Below, in pieces: positions 31,697 through 51,490 of a DNA stretch of 64,000 nt. Below the pieces are notes generated by a model. It ran no database searches, was not told where the DNA came from, and saw only the letters and a list, made by a program, of their open reading frames with translations. The DNA is from Piscicola geometra (lineage: Eukaryota; Annelida; Clitellata; Hirudinida; Piscicolidae). Location: assembly GCA_943735955.1 (NCBI GenBank), contig OX030960.1, positions 7,285,361 to 7,349,360 on the forward strand, read 5' to 3'. The translations under genes were made by a program, and so were the position numbers. Numbering within the stretch: the first letter of the stretch is position 1; the number at the start of each line of letters is the position of its first letter.

Positions 31697-33106
31697 AATG
31701 TTTAAAGTAGTTTAATTTGTAAAATTTTTTTCTTCACAATTTCTATATTTTTTAACTTTCAAAAATGTGTTCTTATAAGCACTCAGCCGGTTTGGTAAAA
31801 TTTTTATATGAATCGTATGCTATGCGCCATTTGAAAATAACTTTCGATATCAGTTAAGCGGGTTTAAATAAGATTTTATATTAAATTTATGACACTATTG
31901 ATGTAAATTAGATTAATCTATTTTTGCAATAAATTTTTTCAAAACTTCAATTATTTTATAATGCTCCTTAGCTTTCTTCGTAATAATCTAAGGCGCAAAA
32001 TTTTATAATTGCTATTCAAAAAATTGTAATAATTATTTAAATCATTTTTCAAAAATCTATTTTAAACATTTCTACCGAGCTGATTTTTTCTGCTTTGATC
32101 GCTGATTCTGCTAAACCATTAAAAAAGCTACAAGCAAATCATACATTTCTCTGATGTTTTAACAAAAGTTTGTTTTCTATATATTTCTGTTAAAAATCTT
32201 TTTCTCACTGTTTTTGCCTTTGCACCCATTATTAAAGATGTGATTCTTGTAGAGTATATGGTTCACTATGAAAAAACCTCAACTACCAATTATAACATAT
32301 TTTTAACGCCTATTTTTGCCTGTTTCAAACAAACGCACATGCAGTAGTCACTTTTTTATAGCAATTCTTTTATCTCGAGATCTTTTTACAGAACTCCTTA
32401 AAGTTCTACTTTTTTCATCATCATCATCCACACCATCCAGTTTATATTACACAGGTCTGAATTAATATTTTCACAAGAGCGGGGTTTTATCCGTCTATTA
32501 GCCATTTTTATTCAGCGAATTTGATACTCCTTGTTTCTGATCCTACTTGTCCCAATTGTCTGAAACTAATGCACAAGACACTGAGAGACTCTTGAAGGAT
32601 GGGAGCGTCTTTCTACCCGTACACAATACAATACAATACAATACAACGACGAGTATTATTAACGTGGCGTAAACCTGGACAGGCTTCAAGACCACTTGGT
32701 TATGGAAAATAATATTAATGATAGATGAATAAGTGGAAAATTTAGGACAAGTAAGTTATTGAAATTTAACAATAAAATCATTTATATATATATATATACA
32801 TATATACAAACACACATATATATACATATACATACATATATATATTTTTAAATAGACAAAATATTTTTTTATTTTATTTTTTTATTATTATTATTTTTAA
32901 GATTGAAACTGAAATGATAATAACAATAAATTTAAGGAAAAAAAAGTAAATATCTATATTATATTATTATGATGATTTATTTATTATTATTATTTATTTT
33001 ACAATTATTATTGACCATTAGAATAAATATTTATAAAAAAAAAGAATGAAATTGGGAAGCAAGAAATTGATTAATGAAAAATGAGGAGTAAATTTGTAAG
33101 TTATTG
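31697..33106. other. Intergenic region and probable 3' tail of the LINE
   Basis: AT-rich. A short CAATA pentanucleotide run at about 32625-32645 and AT/TA runs (32780-33050) lie beyond the 3' end of the minus-strand LINE; the pentanucleotide may be its tail. No gene is seen. Confidence 0.5.
31928..31933 (+). promoter_or_regulatory. Polyadenylation signal of the FReD gene
   Basis: AATAAA about 230 nt after the stop codon. Confidence 0.45.
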
Positions 33107-34630
33107 TTATCGGTCGAACAAGTACGTTTTCAGGGAACGGCTGAATGTCGCGGTCGAGCTCGGGGATTTGAGTCTATTGGGAAGACTATTCCAAAGAGTC
33201 GGCGCTGCAACAAAAAAGCTTCTTGCACCTGCATACTTGAGTTTGTAGCTCTGTGGAACTACATCTCTTGACCTAGCAGACCTGAGTCTTTCCCTCTGGG
33301 GAAGACTTGCTCTCATGACAATGCTACTCGACAAATAATCTGGGCACTCATTAGACAGACACTTGTGCATTAACAAGATGTTTTTGTATTCAATTCTATT
33401 TTCAACACGGAGCCAGTGAAGCTCCTTGAGAACAGGGCTGATGTGATCATACTTTCTAGCACCTGTTATGAGCCTAGCTGTGGTGTTGATTATAGACTGA
33501 ATTTTCTGCAGCTGCGTCATTGGCGACCCAGTAAGAATGATATTGCCATAGTCAATTCGACTGAGAACCAAAGCAGAAGCCAATGTTCTCAGTGAGTCCT
33601 TGGTCAATAACCATCTTATGGATCGTATTTGGCGTAATGAAGCAAAGCAGGTTTGAGTCATCTTGTTGATGTGTGTCGTCATGGTGAGGTCTTTGTCGAG
33701 ATAAACTCCTAGGTTTCTGACACTATCGGAAGGAATTATCTGTTCTGACAAATGCGAACTGGATCTTTGGGAGTGTGAGTAGAGTTTCGACGGGATGAGA
33801 GCCAGATAACTTCAGTTTTGCTGGAGTTAAGTTTCAGTTGATTGGCACCCATCCAAGCAGCAATTTCATCAATGCATAATGACACCCTTTCTTGCAGGTC
33901 AGCCTGATGACCTTTAATGCAGTGACCGTAAATCTGGGTGTCATCAGCGTACTGATGAAAAGCGAGCTCATGTCTAGCTGCTATTCTTTCCAAATCTCCA
34001 GTGTACAAAGAGAACAGTAAAGGACCAAGGACTGAACCTTGGGGGACTCCTACAGCGGAAACCGACATTGTCGATTTTGTCCCACTACAGTGGATGTCAA
34101 AACATCTGTCATTTAAGTAGTCCCTAAACCATTCTAACGCAAAGTCAGAAAAACCGCAGGAGATGTGCAGTCTTCGGAGCAGTGTTGCGTGATCTACCAG
34201 ATCGAAAGCTGCCGATAGATCAAGCAAAACTAACAATGTGAGCTTACCGTCATCTGCTGCCCTAACGATGTCTGAAAAGACTTTGGTTATGGCAGTTTCT
34301 GTCGAATGATGACGACGGTAGGCTGACTGCAAGGGAGGGAAAAGATGAAATTCTGCGAGGTAGTTGACTACTCTGTGGAGAACTAATCTTTCCATGAGTT
34401 TGGACAACACCCTCAAGTTTGAAATAGGCCTGTACGACGAAGTTTCAGTGAGTTTAAGACTTGGCTTCTTGAGCAGTGGCGTGATGTAGGCCGACTTGAA
34501 AGACTTCGGAACCCTGCCTGCCGAAAAAAACCTGTTGAATAAGCTCACTAAAAAAGGAGCAATTATTCCAGATATCTCCTTCAACAGCCATGTGGGAACC
34601 GGGTCATTCGAGCACTTCCTACCAGAGATG
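33107..34630 (-). mobile_element. 5'-truncated non-LTR retrotransposon (LINE), reverse transcriptase and C-terminal part
   Basis: The minus strand encodes a LINE reverse transcriptase lacking its endonuclease. Motifs in order: SSYRPISNL, LLVLLDLSAAFDLVDH (catalytic Asp), GVPQGSVLGPLLFSLY, the catalytic YADD, and LKLNSSKTEV. A second frame carries the usual C-terminal part (RNLGVYLDKDLTM, TLWNSLPNRLKS). The two frames meet at about 33736-33751 and need a one-base shift to join, so this copy looks disabled. The coding region is otherwise unbroken, so the insertion is fairly young. Features suggest the Jockey/CR1 superfamily; the clade is not resolved. It sits between the 3' ends of the FReD gene and VPS4. 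Confidence 0.92.
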
Positions 34631-35250
34631 AAGGCAGTCGTTCACTAAGAATTCACTCAACTAAACAACATTTTATGGTTTTTAAAAAAATTATGAAAAA
34701 CTAATTTTTTTAGAAAATTGTAGAAAAAAATATTTTGCTGGTTTTAAATGTCGATTATTCATGATTCAAAAAATAAATTAATGCTAAGTGAATGCTTTGA
34801 AGGGTTGAATTGTTACAGGGTGAATATGTTGCGCACGGCAATTCTTCCAGACCTGCCCACAGTCCCAAAATTTCAGAGTAAAATTTAACGAAAATTAAAT
34901 GTTCTTTTAGGCGAAAAATGTATTATCTAAGTATGCATATGAAGTGCTGTAGTGTTTAAAATCTAAATATTATACAAATAGTGGCTTGGACATGTTATAG
35001 ACAGATCCAAGAGTTCGTTATAAATTTTTCAGAATGCATTTATTTAAAAAAAACAAGCCACCCCACTAGCCAATCCGAAAACTATCTATCCCACAATCCA
35101 ATCCAGTTCATCCATTCCACAACCAATCAAAACCCTTCGAACCTCTTTTCCATGCCACAACATCCAATTAAACGCAAGATCAGCCCATCAATCAATTCAG
35201 TCGACCAATCAGCACCCTCTCCCAAACATCCAAATCACCATATCAAACAC
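34631..35250. other. Gap between LINE and the VPS4 3' end
   Basis: AT-rich in its left half and CCA/ATC-rich in its right half, which is the presumed VPS4 3' untranslated region. A minus-strand AATAAA lies at 35039-35044. Nothing else is seen. Confidence 0.6.
35039..35044 (-). promoter_or_regulatory. Polyadenylation signal of VPS4
   Basis: AATAAA on the minus strand about 205 nt after the VPS4 stop codon. Confidence 0.5.
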
Positions 35251-43014
<7,764 letters not shown>

Positions 43015-46000
43015 TTTTCAATTCAGGAATTTTAACTAATTTAATTAAAAAATTATTTAAACGGACATAAAACTGAATAATAATTAAAAACACCTAATTC
43101 AGAAATCTTCGAGCTTAGGGATGTGTAGTAATAAATTGAAATAAACAAAAGTTACTCAATTTTCAACTGGAAATGATTGTTCATCACCTATTATTGATGA
43201 AAAAGCGCAGAAGATTTCATAAAATAAAGTAAAAACTAAAAAAAGAAAAAGAAAAAATATTTTCAAACGATTTTCAAACTTCCTGAATGAAGCAATGCTT
43301 CATTGAAGCATACTCTCAACTTAAATATATTCATATTTAATTTTATTAAGATGATCTCTAATATGGAGTTGAAGCCCAAGAGGTCAGTATGAAGTGTAAC
43401 CTCCAACAAGAACTTTCTGGCTCCTGTGGCTGAAAAGACGTATAAGCCACTCCAGCGGATTATCTCTGATCACTTAATGATTCAACTGAACGCGAAGTCT
43501 CTTGGGGGCACTTCACCAAAGGCCTTGTTGAAGTTCAGTAGCACAACATTGATCTGTTCACCTTTATCTAGGCTCAGTTCTGTTTTTAGCAGCATTGAAA
43601 AGACTGTTCAAGGGAAGAGACGTCCACTCTTTCACATTGTCTATCTAGCTCTTTTTCTGACGCCCTCGACGAAGACTTCCTTGTAGAATGCCCTGTAAAC
43701 GTCCAAGCCTTTTTAATTATAAAAATAACTAGTGAAGCAACACTCATTTCTAAATAGTTCTAAAAGCTCAAGAAATAAAACAAAAATATTGTTTACAAAA
43801 ACTTAGAATCAGTTTATATTAAATTCCTATGTTACTTTAAAAGTTTAAACCATAAAATGTAAAATTCGTTAATAACGTTTTAACGGATTATCGGTTTGGT
43901 GCTCAGTTTTGGTTTGAGGCGAGATATGTTTTTTATATGAGATGGAATGAAATTGGAAAAACACTTGCCACAGGCACTCCATAGTTTGGTTCAGGATTCA
44001 TTTTTGAATAAAGATTAAAACGTAATATTTGGAAAAAAGATATTAAAATATTTTGAAATGTTCAAATAAAAAAATTAAAAGATTAATAAGCATAAAAAAA
44101 TAGTAAAAAACAATAATATAATATAATATATTATAATAAGAGAGAGAGTAAGATTGGATTAGAATTTGTAGAAAATTATTTCTAGAGAGGCATTCAAGAC
44201 GATGAAGAGGGTGGGGAAATTGGAAAACTTGTGTGTGTGTGTGGATGTGTTTGTGTGTGTGGATGTGTGTGTGTGGGTGTGTTTGGGTGTGTGCGTATTT
44301 ATGACTTTTTTTAATCATGACTTTTATTTCTTAAGAAAGACTCATAAAAAATTTATATCAAAATTGAATCTGGTTGTTAAAAAGAATTTATTGTCATTAA
44401 AATTATTTTTGTTTTATTTTTCGAAATTTAAATGTGTATTATTTTTTTTACATCAAACGATTTTAGGTTTCAATAAATAGTTCAATAATATGGAAAATAA
44501 TATGAATTCTTACCTCTAATTTGACTTTGCTCAGCTTTTTGTTAAACGAAAATCTAAGTTTTTATGTCCTTATTTATGACATAATTTATTCCTATTAATA
44601 ATTTTTTTGAAGAATTTAATAAATTTATTTTTTAATGTGTGATAAATTATAACTGTAATAAAGCGGTATAAAAGGTTAAAAATAAAAAATTATTAATAGA
44701 TCAAAAATTGAGTTTCCAATTTTTTTGACCAGAAAAAATGCGGAAATAGAAAAATTTATATTTTTAATTATTTAGATTTTCGTTAAACAATTTTTTTTTA
44801 AAGGGTCTGAAGACTTAGATATTTTACGGTATTATTCATTCTCGATGGAAATATCTGTTTACTGAACATATAAAATCTGAAAACTTGGATTAAAAAGATC
44901 GGGTGAAATTATCTCAAAGAAAAAGATTCCAATAGTATTTACACCAAGCCATAGAAAACTCCTGAATATTACTTTACAGAGGTCATTTGTTTGCACAGGC
45001 TAGCTAAATAAACTTTATTTAATGCTATAAAAATGATAAATGATATAATAAAGAAGATTTATAAATGACATAAATACCAAAGTACATAAAGACTTCATTT
45101 ATGTGAGTAATGCCTTAGTTACGCGTCCCAACAACCGCGTCATTTACACCCCAGTCGTCAAGTTCTAAATGAAGTTTTTAAAAGCTTTTTTAATGACACA
45201 CATTTTAAAAAAATTATAGAAAAACTTTTCAAAATAATCGTTTCAGGCTGTGATTTTCATTTATATTAACTACGAAAAATCTTTTTGGTTTTTCAAAGTT
45301 AAAAAAATAAAACCTTAAAAAGGCATTTATATATTTGAATTTTCCACGAACTAATTTCAAGTGAAAGGAGCATTAACTGCACATACTTTCTCTGTGGTTG
45401 GAGAGTAATTTTCGACTCTGAAAACTTTACGCTCCGACAGAAGACGAATTGTGAAATAAAGTCAAAGACGTGTTGGATATTAGCATAGATATAAATATAA
45501 AGACCTCGAAAAATTACCATAGATATGGGATAGCAGATGTAAAGCGATAATAAAAAGGAATTTCGTGACCGAAAAACATTAAATGAGGTCGTTTTAATTC
45601 TTTGCTGCTTTAGTGGATGATGATAATAATGATAGTATAGCTTCAAGGATGAATGCATGGAAGGATGAACGAATAGATAGAGAGATGAATAGATGGATAG
45701 ATGAGTTTATGGATATATTTATAGACTAATAAATAGGTACACTGAAAATTATGAATAAATGACTGATGATTAAAAGCACAACTGACAAGAAAACCAAACA
45801 GATTGATTGATTCTCATAACATAGAAAGAAATGCATGGGCGCTCTTGGAAGGAAGGAATGAAAGGGTGGATGGATGGATTCCCATTGGATGAGTAGCTTA
45901 AAAAGAAAAAAAGGCAGAATTACGTATTTAAGTAATCAGAGACAAACAAGCATTGGTTCAACCACTAATGATAATGATAATTCAAACGAAGAGCATTATT

Positions 46001-48400
46001 ACAGTGAACCCGAACGGGCTTCCACGGCACTTAGGCTGCAAAAATGTCCAGTTCACGCCTATGAGGGTATCGTTTGCACTCGAAGCTAGCAATGTTAACC
46101 ATTGGTCATGCCGAGAGTCTTCACACACGTGGCTACCAGACCACCCAACGATACAAGCAAGGACAAAAGCATTCATTCACTCTTCCTTGGATAATAGAAA
46201 TACAAACATTTAACTTTCAGCTTAACTAAATTCTATTATTGTTTCATATCAACTAATTGTATTATCATCCCCATCATCCTCTTCATCATTATCATCATCT
46301 AAAATTTCATCTCCAAGCGTAATTAAATTACAGAGTAAACACATAAATACACAGCGCGTGGCCAAATGACATCGACAAACTCTCCAAGAAAGGTCTCCAA
46401 TGATTTGTGCTTTAAATTATGCCCTTCAAGTACCGCCATACTTCACGATTTCAAGTGGTTTTACTTCTTAAATGCTCAATCGATTATTTTCATAAATATT
46501 GACGTGCACACATACGCCTTACCGTGAATACATATAAATAATACATATATATAATACATACTCATACCAATAAATAAACTTATTACAAATACAAAAATAC
46601 ATATAAATACACACAATACAAATAAACTTTAAAAAATACAAACACAAAAATGACTACACTAATTGATTCACCAATACACACAAAGACACATAAATATACA
46701 CTTGCTAACGTGGATCTTTAAGGAGGGTAACGGGAATGCGTGCCACCTCCACCCTTCTCCAGTCTACGTCATTGGAAAGCTTTATTTTATATTTGAATCA
46801 AGATTTCAAATAAAAAACAAACTGATTTTCTATTTTCAGGTAGTGCTTAGAAGACAAATAATTAATATATATATAATTAAGTATGAAAGTATACAATCAA
46901 ACTTTGTATTTAAAAAGTAAACTTACTGTAAAGGCACTACGACGTCCTATGCAGATTCGTCAAAACACCTGCTTTACAGCAGCTTTGGAAGCATCAGACG
47001 AATTTATGGATTTGTTGGAGCAGATAAGGTTCATGGTGGAGGCTGATACGGGTGCAGTCAAGTCTTCAAGAGAAATCGTCATTGTGTGAGAGGACTGTGA
47101 GAGAAAGCCAATGTGCAGTTTAAAGTTTTGTATATCATGTAATGTTGTAATTAAAAAATTAATAACATGTAATTTATGTGTTTTAATTGTTGGGAATTAT
47201 ATTAGATCATAACCTAATTTTATTAGAAATGTATGAATATTTTAATTTAGTATTTGTAAAGTTAATTGCGTAAATGAGAAGCAATGGAGATTTGGTGAAA
47301 CAAACGTATTTGTTATAATTTTCATTTAAAAACGATTTTTCAGCTTACGCTTAAAGATGTTCAAAGGATGGAAACTATAAAAAGATACGAATGATGGGCT
47401 ATAAAGGGATGTTTTGAAAATGCGAAGCGAAAAAAACTATTCAGAAAGAATAAATTTGGAATTAAAGCTTTTTAATACCACAGAATCCATCAATAGAGAA
47501 AGACTCTAAAGAGTGTGAAAACGGTTTGAAGAGACGAAAATATCCTAAAAATAATAAAAAAATTGAATCTTTTTGGAGTTTTATTTTCTATCTTGAAATC
47601 TACCCAAAATTTATTAAATTGGTAAAGTAGCAGTATTCGAATCACACTCTCAAACAAACACAAACATTCTACCACAGGAAAACGCACAAGTACACGCTTA
47701 TAATTTAATCCATGAAACTCCGTTAAAAAACACATTAAAAAAGATAACATCGAATAAGAGCCCGGAGGCCACAAAGATGCAGTATGAAAACGGTTTATTA
47801 TTAGGAAACAGCTTTCATCAATGGTAGAAATGCATGTGAGCAAATGACACTGACGCCATCCTTCTTAGTTTTCAATCAATTTCACATGTTTATAAGCATT
47901 CGTCGTCTTCTACCTACCCAAAAAACTTGGTAGCCGAAAATTCTTGGAGAAAAGATGGGCACTACAAAAAATAACTTGAACCCTGAGAGCAAAAATGAAA
48001 ACAAGCGTAATTTCTCTCTTACGATCTGGCAGGTTATGGTAAACGTTTACGTTTTTTGGAATGAGTTCTTTTAAAGGCACAGCAATGAAAATACTGATTT
48101 AGTCATGAAAATTCTCACTGACATTTTCCAATTTCAAGTTTTTGAATGAAAATTAAATTGAAAAGCTGTGTATTCTTTATTTTATTATATTTCCAAAAAG
48201 ATGGGCGTAAATTTATTGTACACTGTTTTCTAATAATGAACCAAAAAACAAACTACTAATAATAATACTTAAAAAATAAAGCAAAATGTATTCAGAAAAG
48301 GTAATATCATAACTTCAAAAAGAGTAGAATAATTTTAATTGAAAGAGAAATATGAAACAAAGAATGATGCAAGAGTAGAAAGAAGAGAACATTCTGAAAG
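43015..48400. other. Gene-poor region upstream of VPS4
   Basis: Apart from the LINE fragment (43390-43700) and a short GT-rich stretch (44230-44295), no supported feature was found. Open frames near 43426, 45874 and 46883 have no recognisable domain or repeat-free support. Confidence 0.5.
43390..43700 (-). mobile_element. Decayed LINE reverse-transcriptase fragment
   Basis: The minus strand reads ELSLDKGEQINVVLLNFNKA followed by FGEVPPRD, matching the LINE motif-A block (DVVLLDFSKAFDKVPH type) with substitutions at catalytic positions and in-frame stops nearby. It lies about 380 bp upstream of the VPS4 start codon and is a dead relic of a different LINE from the copy at 33107. Confidence 0.7.
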
Positions 48401-48412
48401 TTTCCATAAAAC

Positions 48413-48642
48413 TCTGATTGAATTGATCCATGTGTGTCTGTCCTCTCGTGGTGTTCTAACACACTAACGTCAAATGATGACACACGCTAAATTACTTTTT
48501 CTTTGAGTCTGTGTTTGAGTGTGTTTGTATTCACAATATGAAACAAACAAACATACAAAAAACAAATATTGTGGTGTCATCTTTTGACGTTTGTGTCAGG
48601 ACACCACCAAGGATCCGATAAACGTGAATCAATCCAATCAGT
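48413..48642. mobile_element. MITE-like inverted-repeat element
   Basis: The left arm (from 48413, CTGATTGAATTGATCC) and the reverse complement of the right arm (to 48642, CTGATTGGATTGATTC) match imperfectly over about 75 bp, including GTGGTGTTCT/GTGGTGTCCT and AACGTCAAATGATGACAC versus AACGTCAAAAGATGACAC. About 80 bp separate the arms and there is no coding capacity. This is typical of a miniature inverted-repeat transposon; the family is unknown. Confidence 0.65.
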
Positions 48643-49785
48643 GTTGTTCTGTTTCATTAAAACATGCATTGTATGTTTGAAATAATGTAGATTAAATTAA
48701 AAAAAGAGTGAAAGAAACAATGCTTAAGATATTTTCGTAAATTTTAAAATTAATAAATACACACTCAAAACCTTTTTATTAGTGCGAGCATATCCGCCAA
48801 AAATGTTGAGAGAAGAGCTCCCACACGTTGACACACATAGATATTCACTAGCTTAATAGAACATTTTACGACACTGTAGGCGACTTTATTTCAAAAAGCC
48901 ATAAAGTAGCATGGTATTAGGAGATGGAATATTAGAGGCGGAAGTGGAGATATTTATAGTCTTTGATGTTCTTAATATTGCGGATTTGTATAACTTATAG
49001 GACCTTTCGCTATCATAATTGCTATAATCTAAAAACCCAGTGATTTGGTGTAATGGCTCTTTGTTTTTATGTTCTCTTAAAACACATTCGATCATACATT
49101 TTATAGCGTTCGTTTGTGCATTTACACAGCCATTCATGCACCAATTCATCAGACATTCATCCATCAATTCATCAGCCATTCATCTATCAATTCATCAGCC
49201 ATTCATCCACTGTTTCATCAGACTTTCATCTATGCCTTTAATGATCATTCTTTCAATTTTTAGTCATTTTCTAAATATAAATTTAAAACTGCATCTTTAT
49301 TCATCGAAAATGATATGCTTGAATAGAAAACTAGTCTTTGGAAAAGCATTTATGAGATGTTTTTATGGAAAAAAATCCTGGAAAAATTTTCTCAGCACAT
49401 TTTTTTAAGTTTATTGTTTAGATCATTTTTGATTGTTTATAAAATAAAAAAATTGAATTTGTACAAAGTTTTTTAGTACACAACCTCTTATTAGTTTGAG
49501 TTGTGAAAGCCAACATTTTAAAACTTAGCAAGCTAAAAAAACTAAATAAAATAAATGTAAAAATTAGTTGTCAATTTATCAATTAAAAAAATAAAATTGT
49601 GAAGCTTTGGAATCCTAAAAGAGAAATATAATAAGAATTTAAAGTAATAAAAATGTTTTTAAATATTAAATAGTTATTAGTGAATATATAGAATTACGAA
49701 AAAGCTTTCAAAATGTTGAACTTTAGCAACACCATAAAACTGTTAAAAGTTCGTAAAAATAATTAAAAGATGAAAAGCCTAGAAC

Positions 49786-50047
49786 ACATGTGTCAAACTT
49801 AGGCCCCGGGCCAGATGTGGCTCGCTATGTCATTTTGCAGCCCGCTTAAAAATCTTTGAGTTATACATTTTTAAAAAAACCTGATTTTCAATGAAAAGTT
49901 ATTATTTTTTTGGGGAAAAAGTTTTAATAAATAATGAGTTATTTAACATTAATGAGTAGTTAAATTTATTTTAAATAAAATTCGATTACATTTTAAAGTT
50001 ACATTACGCTGATGTGGTCCTCGGTAAAAGTTAGTTTGATACCGCTG
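49786..50047. mobile_element. Non-autonomous hAT-like DNA transposon relic
   Basis: The left end reads TGTGTCAAACTTAGGCCC followed by GGGCCAGATGTGG, and the right end GTTAGTTTGATACCGCTGG, whose reverse complement (CCAGCGGTATCAAACTAAC) resembles the left end. A GTCAAACT terminus followed by a GGCCCGGGCCAGAT-like block is known from many animal hAT elements. About 260 bp, no coding capacity. Target-site duplications could not be confirmed. Confidence 0.5.
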
Positions 50048-51490
50048 GTCTCAAAGATACGAAAATAAAAGGACCTCTAGGAAAAGTAAAAAGAGAAAAC
50101 TAAGTATGATCCTCAAAAAGAAAACAATAATTTAAAAGAAATAAAACTTTTCAAATTGAAAAACAACTTTTAAACGGTTTTAATACAAAAACTGTGTTTT
50201 TAAATGCAGAAATAGCATCTGAAACGAAATTAGACATTAGAAATTGCTTTTAATGTCTCAGCAAAAAAGCCTAAATTAACAATGAAGGAATAATTGAACG
50301 AATAAAAAAGTAAATGAAAGAGTGTATTTTTTGAAAGAATGTATGAAAAAATAAAAGAATGATTACGATTACGTGGATGTAAAAGAACAAAGCTTCAGCG
50401 GAACGTTCAAGCAGAGAGAGGCCATTGGAAGTGGACATGTTGCTTCCATTAAAGAAGTCCTTGTCGTGCCATGCGTCATGCTTGCTCCCTTGCCATCTTT
50501 GAAGGGGACTTTGAAGTGAGCGCTACATGCTGGTAGCCGATTCAACTATTTGAATTTCAATTAAGTTTTAGATAGAGTTGGAATATCAAGTTCGTACATT
50601 ATAAAATTATATTACAAGGTATACTATTTTAATACATAATAATAATGTATAATACATGTTCATCGTACATTTCTCAAAGAGATTTGCACGCGTGTGGGTG
50701 AGAGAGCTTTAAGAGTGGAGTTCTGCGAGGAGACATCCCCTTAGGCACTATCCAGCAAGTATTTTGTGGATGTTTTAAAATAGTTTTAACTGTTTCAGCG
50801 GATGGATCAAGATTGCTTTGGCATCATGTCTCGTTTATAAAGCATTTATCGTTGAAAGAAAGTTGTTTAGGAACTATTTTACAAGTTTAATTTGACATTT
50901 TGAGGAATGTTTTGGTTTGATTTATTTAAATAAAGTTTAATAAAAATAGAAAAACGTATTTTATCAAGTAATGACTATGTTACATCTAACTATATAAATT
51001 ATTTTTGAAAAATGATAAAATAAAATAAAGATTTTATATTGTGAATCGTTTAATCTTTTATTTAAATGGAAAACTCATTAAAAAAACAGAAATTTAATTT
51101 AAACTTTAAACAATTCTTGACTTTAGTCTTTTTGAAATACACTCAGAGTAATTACTGTGAGGGTGACAGGATAAAGCTCTGTTGCCGAAACAAATTCCTG
51201 GAAAAACGTCTTAGACAGTTCTAAAACTTTTTTTAATTTTGAGACGATGTTTGATTAATGAGCTATAAAAGCAAAGTAAATATAAAGAGCAATTTTGCAA
51301 CATTAATTTTAAAGAAGTTTTAACAAATTCAATAAAACTTTTCATCAAAAATACTTTATGTAAATTTTGGATTTTCAAAATTCCAAATACAAACTTGTAA
51401 CTTGTTGAAACATTGACATTTAGAAATACTTCAATTATTCATATTTTTGTGAGCAGGCCAAAACAACAAAACTACGACTATAAAAAGACA
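50048..51490. other. AT-rich region without supported gene
   Basis: A less AT-rich patch at about 50395-50525 has short open frames but no recognisable domain. Nothing else is seen. Confidence 0.45.

Noticed and set aside
45874..46213. Open frames of 71-86 residues
   Set aside because: No recognisable domain, no convincing splice sites and no homologous block in the window.
46883..47089. 68-residue frame with a helical-looking segment
   Set aside because: I do not recognise it; upstream and downstream phases or partners could not be found.
50395..50525. Less AT-rich patch, open on the minus strand (HFKVPFKDGKGASM)
   Set aside because: Might be an exon, but there is no clear domain or splice frame to support it.
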